Positions 61,587 through 64,000 of a DNA stretch of 64,000 nucleotides are shown piece by piece. Location of the stretch: NCBI RefSeq assembly GCF_000300855.1, contig NZ_ALJF01000003.1:186001-250000 (forward strand), written 5' to 3'. The stretch is from Agrobacterium albertimagni AOL15. GTDB lineage: Bacteria > Pseudomonadota > Alphaproteobacteria > Rhizobiales > Rhizobiaceae. The translations under genes and the position numbers were made by a program. The notes beneath the pieces are model-generated. The model worked only from the letters and a program-made list of their open reading frames with translations, did not search any database and was not told the origin of the DNA. The stretch's first letter is position 1, and each line of letters begins with the position of its first letter.

Positions 61587-62330
61587 TCAGCCCGCCATCA
61601 GGGCAAGCGCCAGAACCTTGCGGCGCAGATCGGGCTGCTCCTCCAGCACGAAATCGAGGTTTTGCCGGGCAAGCCGCGCATGCTCCCGAGCCAGCGCCTC
61701 GGCCCGCGCCCCCTCCCGCAATTCGATGGCCGACACGATTGCCTTGTGCTGCGCCTGTGCGACGACGAGCGTCCTGTAGAAGGCCGGCACATCGGACTCC
61801 GTGTTGACGAAGGCATTCGGACTCGCAAACGGCAGGCTCGTCATCCGCTCGATCTCCCGGCGCAGAACCTCGCTGCCGGCGAGATCCCAGAGCAGGCGAT
61901 GAAACCTGCCGTTCAGAGCCTCGTAGCGCTCGAAATCCATGGCAGACGGCTCGGCCAACAAGACATCGTCGAGTTGGGCCACGACCTCGCGAATGGCTTT
62001 CATCCGGGCCGGCGTCGCACCGCGTTCGGCAGCAAGCCGCGCGGCGGTGCCTTCCAGCACACCCCGCAACTCGATGGCATCGATCACCTCCTGCCGGCTG
62101 AACGAACGCACAGCGTAACCGCCGGACGGAATGAGCGCGACCAGACCCTCCTGTTCGAGCCGCTGCAAGGCGGCCCGAAGCGGCGTGCGCGACACCGAAA
62201 GACGCTCGGCGAGAGCGACTTCCGACAGCCGCTCGCCCGGCTCGATCTCACCCGTCAGGATGAGGTCACGCAGACCGAGCAGCGCCTTGGCTGTCTGCTG
62301 TTTCGGCGCGCGTTCGTTATCAGCCGTCAT
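61587..62330 (-). CDS. vanR: VanR-like GntR/FCD regulator
   Basis: FadR-subfamily regulator of 247 aa. The winged-helix domain (LRDLILTGEIEPGERLSEVALAERLSVSRTPLRAAL region, about 20-75) is followed by an FCD ligand domain (about 85-220; NGRFHRLLW, metal-binding His/Asp). The start is the ATG at 62330, 4 bases after the vanA stop. It is located between the oxygenase and reductase genes, so it is co-transcribed and would be autoregulated. Confidence 0.85.
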   Translation of the reverse strand: MTADNERAPKQQTAKALLGLRDLILTGEIEPGERLSEVALAERLSVSRTPLRAALQRLEQEGLVALIPSGGYAVRSFSRQEVIDAIELRGVLEGTAARLAAERGATPARMKAIREVVAQLDDVLLAEPSAMDFERYEALNGRFHRLLWDLAGSEVLRREIERMTSLPFASPNAFVNTESDVPAFYRTLVVAQAQHKAIVSAIELREGARAEALAREHARLARQNLDFVLEEQPDLRRKVLALALMAG

Positions 62331-62334
62331 GCCA

Positions 62335-63396
62335 TCACTCCGCAGCGACCGCATGAGGCCCCGCCTGCGGCTTCGTCTCGGCATCGATCATCCGGTCGAT
62401 CAGCTTGCGCGCCCACATCGATCCGGCATCGATGTTGAGGTTGTAGAACTGGTGATCGGGATTGGCATCGATCGCCCGCTGCTGGGCTTCGAGCACCTCT
62501 TCGTCCTCACGGAAGACACCGGCGACGCCCTCGCGCAGCTCGTGTGTGCGCGCCTGATTGCCGAGGTCGTAGTTGCGGGCAAAGGCCCAGAAGTAGAGAC
62601 AGGTCTTGTCCGTTGACGGCGTGATCGTGTTCAGAACATAGCCGTTAACACCCTTGGAACGATCGCCCTGCTTGGCACCCGTACCCGCTTCGGCCACGCC
62701 GACGTCGATGGTGACAGTGCACGGTGCTTCGAAGCGGATGATCTGCCAGCGATCGACCTTGCCCGGACGACCAAACTGCTTGCGCCAGAAGGGCGGCGGG
62801 TCGATGTCTTCCATCCAGCGAGTTATGTAAGCGAAACGATCCGAATGGCTAGATTCAAACGGCGCCTCGGCAACGGCGCGATTGCCGATCGACGAGCCAT
62901 GGACGAAGGTTTCGTGCGTCAGATCCATCAGATTGTCGACAACAAGACGATAATCGCACTTCACCTCGATAAGCTTGCCATCGGCAGCCCAGTCGGGATC
63001 CTGGTTCCAGTGCATGTCGGGGACGAGTGCGGGATCGGCCAGCGCCGGATCGCCCGGCCAGATCCAGATGAAGCGATGCTTCTCGGCGATCGGATAGGAC
63101 TTCACACAGGCCGACGGATTGATCGTGTCCTGCGACGGCATGTATACACAGCGCCCTGTCTCGTCGAATTCGAGACCGTGATAGCCACAGATGACATTGT
63201 CACCCTCGAGCCGCCCGAGCGACAGCGGCACGAGCCTGTGCCAACAGGCATCGGCGAGCGCGACAGGCGTACCATTTTCCTTGCGGTACAGGACAACCGG
63301 CTTGTTGCAGATCGTCCGCGGCAAAAGCTGACGCTTCAATTCGACGTCATAGGCCGCAGCATACCAGGCATTCAGCGGAAAGGTGGGTTTAGACAT
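62335..63396 (-). CDS. vanA: VanA-type Rieske non-heme iron oxygenase (vanillate O-demethylase)
   Basis: Rieske oxygenase of 353 aa. The Rieske cluster ligands are C51, H53, C70 and H73. The mononuclear iron motif is DLTHETFVH with D158, H161 and H166. Length, gene order and the paired reductase fit vanillate demethylase, which converts vanillate to protocatechuate and formaldehyde; another O- or N-demethylase cannot be excluded. ATG 63396 with GAGGAGG upstream. Formaldehyde produced here would need other genes. Confidence 0.82.
   Translation of the reverse strand: MSKPTFPLNAWYAAAYDVELKRQLLPRTICNKPVVLYRKENGTPVALADACWHRLVPLSLGRLEGDNVICGYHGLEFDETGRCVYMPSQDTINPSACVKSYPIAEKHRFIWIWPGDPALADPALVPDMHWNQDPDWAADGKLIEVKCDYRLVVDNLMDLTHETFVHGSSIGNRAVAEAPFESSHSDRFAYITRWMEDIDPPPFWRKQFGRPGKVDRWQIIRFEAPCTVTIDVGVAEAGTGAKQGDRSKGVNGYVLNTITPSTDKTCLYFWAFARNYDLGNQARTHELREGVAGVFREDEEVLEAQQRAIDANPDHQFYNLNIDAGSMWARKLIDRMIDAETKPQAGPHAVAAE
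63141..63148. promoter_or_regulatory. TGTATACA site inside vanA
   Basis: A third copy of the TGTATACA palindrome found in the vanA promoter, located about 250 bases inside the coding region. It may be an auxiliary operator or chance. Confidence 0.3.
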
Positions 63397-63433
63397 GACA
63401 GCTCCTCCTCTATCGAGCATTAGAGAGCCACAC

Positions 63434-63450
63434 TGTATACATGATGTCAA
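63434..63450 (-). promoter_or_regulatory. vanA promoter element with proximal TGTATACA operator
   Basis: The palindrome TGTATACA lies at 63434-63441. On the minus strand a TTGACA hexamer (63445-63450) sits just upstream of it, so the operator would fall between -35 and -10 of the vanA promoter. Such placement suits a GntR/FCD repressor. Confidence 0.6.
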
Positions 63451-63506
63451 TAACAGCGAGCGAACCACACTGAAATCGCCACCAGTCCCGCCAAAATGGA
63501 GCGGGA

Positions 63507-63514
63507 TGTATACA
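63507..63514. promoter_or_regulatory. Distal TGTATACA operator
   Basis: A second TGTATACA palindrome whose centre is 73 bases from the proximal one (about seven helical turns), in the gap between vanA and the divergent ArsR-like gene. A cooperative or looping site is plausible. Confidence 0.5.
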
Positions 63515-63640
63515 CCAATCTCACGGACGACCTTGCTGCAGACCCCGGAGTGTCCGCGCCTCGACCACCTGCCGAACTCTTCCCAGACTTGTTTTCATCA
63601 GAATTTCTGATACGCATTGAGAAATGCAGGGAGACCAAAC

Positions 63641-64000
63641 TTGAGCAGCCGCTTTCTCATGATCACGCCGGAAGACGGCAAGGATGTCCTCAAGAGCCTC
63701 GCCGCGCCGGCGCGGTTGGCGATCCTGGAACTGCTGCATGCCAGAGGCCCTCTGAACGTCAACGAGATTGCCGAAGTGCTGGAACTGCCGCAATCGACCA
63801 CATCCACACACCTCAACCAGATGGAGGATGCCGGGCTGATCCGCACCGAGGTTCAGAAGGCACGCAAGGGCAGCCAGAAGATCTGCCATGCCGTTCACGA
63901 CGAGATCGTCCTCACCTTCACGCGCCCGAATGAAGCGACGGACGAGGCAATCGAGGTCTCCATGCCGGTCGGCCTTTACAGCGGCTACGACATCTACGCC
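63641..64000 (+). CDS. ArsR-like winged-helix transcriptional regulator (3' partial)
   Basis: The reading frame from a TTG at 63641 (GGGAG upstream), or the in-frame ATG at 63659, continues past the right edge. The visible 120 residues hold an ArsR-type helix-turn-helix: KSLAAPARLAILELLHARG, then NVNEIAEVLELPQSTTSTHLNQMEDAGLI. The segment after about residue 100 begins a second domain of unknown type. Full-length relatives may be larger sugar-linked regulators. It is divergent from vanA. The plus-strand frame at 63496-63933 over the same bases is a shadow. Confidence 0.75.
   Translation, partial: MSSRFLMITPEDGKDVLKSLAAPARLAILELLHARGPLNVNEIAEVLELPQSTTSTHLNQMEDAGLIRTEVQKARKGSQKICHAVHDEIVLTFTRPNEATDEAIEVSMPVGLYSGYDIYA

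Noticed and set aside
63496..63933. 145-codon plus-strand frame near the right edge
   Set aside because: Wrong frame: the frame starting at 63641 encodes a clear ArsR-like helix-turn-helix over the same bases.

Overview
The window is a compact aerobic anoxygenic phototroph photosynthesis gene cluster (PGC, about positions 1-37300) followed by a catabolic and transport region (about 37300-64000). Type-II reaction-centre genes (pufLM, puhA), all three BchXYZ and all three BchNBL reductase subunits, the oxygen-dependent cyclase pair AcsF/BciE and a PpsR/AerR regulatory pair identify an alphaproteobacterial purple phototroph. BchE and PufX are absent, which suggests an aerobic lifestyle. The right-hand genes (TreZ, GlxBCD/GmaS, sulfoquinovose monooxygenase genes, VanA/VanB, LacI and GntR sugar loci) look like those of Rhizobiaceae and related groups. 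The host assignment is an inference from gene content only. No tRNA, rRNA, IS element or CRISPR was seen, and no gene-free stretch exceeds 300 bases.

PGC layout. (1) Plus strand 3-10136: crtF (5' end cut by the window)-bchC-bchX-bchY-bchZ-pufQ-pufB-pufA-pufL-pufM-pufC, ended by a strong terminator. (2) Minus strand 26669 down to 10317: bchF-bchN-bchB-bchH-bchL-bchM-lhaA-puhA-puhB-puhC-bciE-acsF-puhE-hemA-idi, a tightly overlapping superoperon. (3) Plus strand 26877-33178: aerR-ppsR-bchG-BCD transporter-bchP-small membrane ORF. (4) tspO (minus), then cycA, dxs and a second cobalamin-binding regulator (plus). Four TGT-N12-ACA or near-TGT-N12-ACA PpsR sites lie upstream of bchC, bchF/aerR, bchG and dxs, each placed on a -35-like element. 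Pigment synthesis, reaction-centre synthesis and isoprenoid precursor supply therefore appear to share one repressor. bchD, bchI, bchO and the rest of the crt genes are not in the window.

Right part. treZ is a lone trehalose gene. From 39181 to 48015 lies a probable sulfoquinovose (SQ) oxidative desulfonation locus. It holds a Gfo/Idh-type protein (candidate NAD-dependent sulfoquinovosidase) and a GntR/UTRA regulator on the minus strand, facing smoC-smoB-smoA, a complete TRAP transporter and a YeiH-type (sulfite) exporter. Next come an XRE-cupin regulator and the N-methylglutamate synthase/gamma-glutamylmethylamide synthetase set glxBCD-gmaS. Then follows a LacI-controlled sugar ABC cluster with two sugar-converting enzymes (53217-60555). 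Last is a vanillate-type Rieske demethylase operon with its GntR regulator between the two enzyme genes (60569-63396), and the start of an ArsR-like regulator cut by the right edge.
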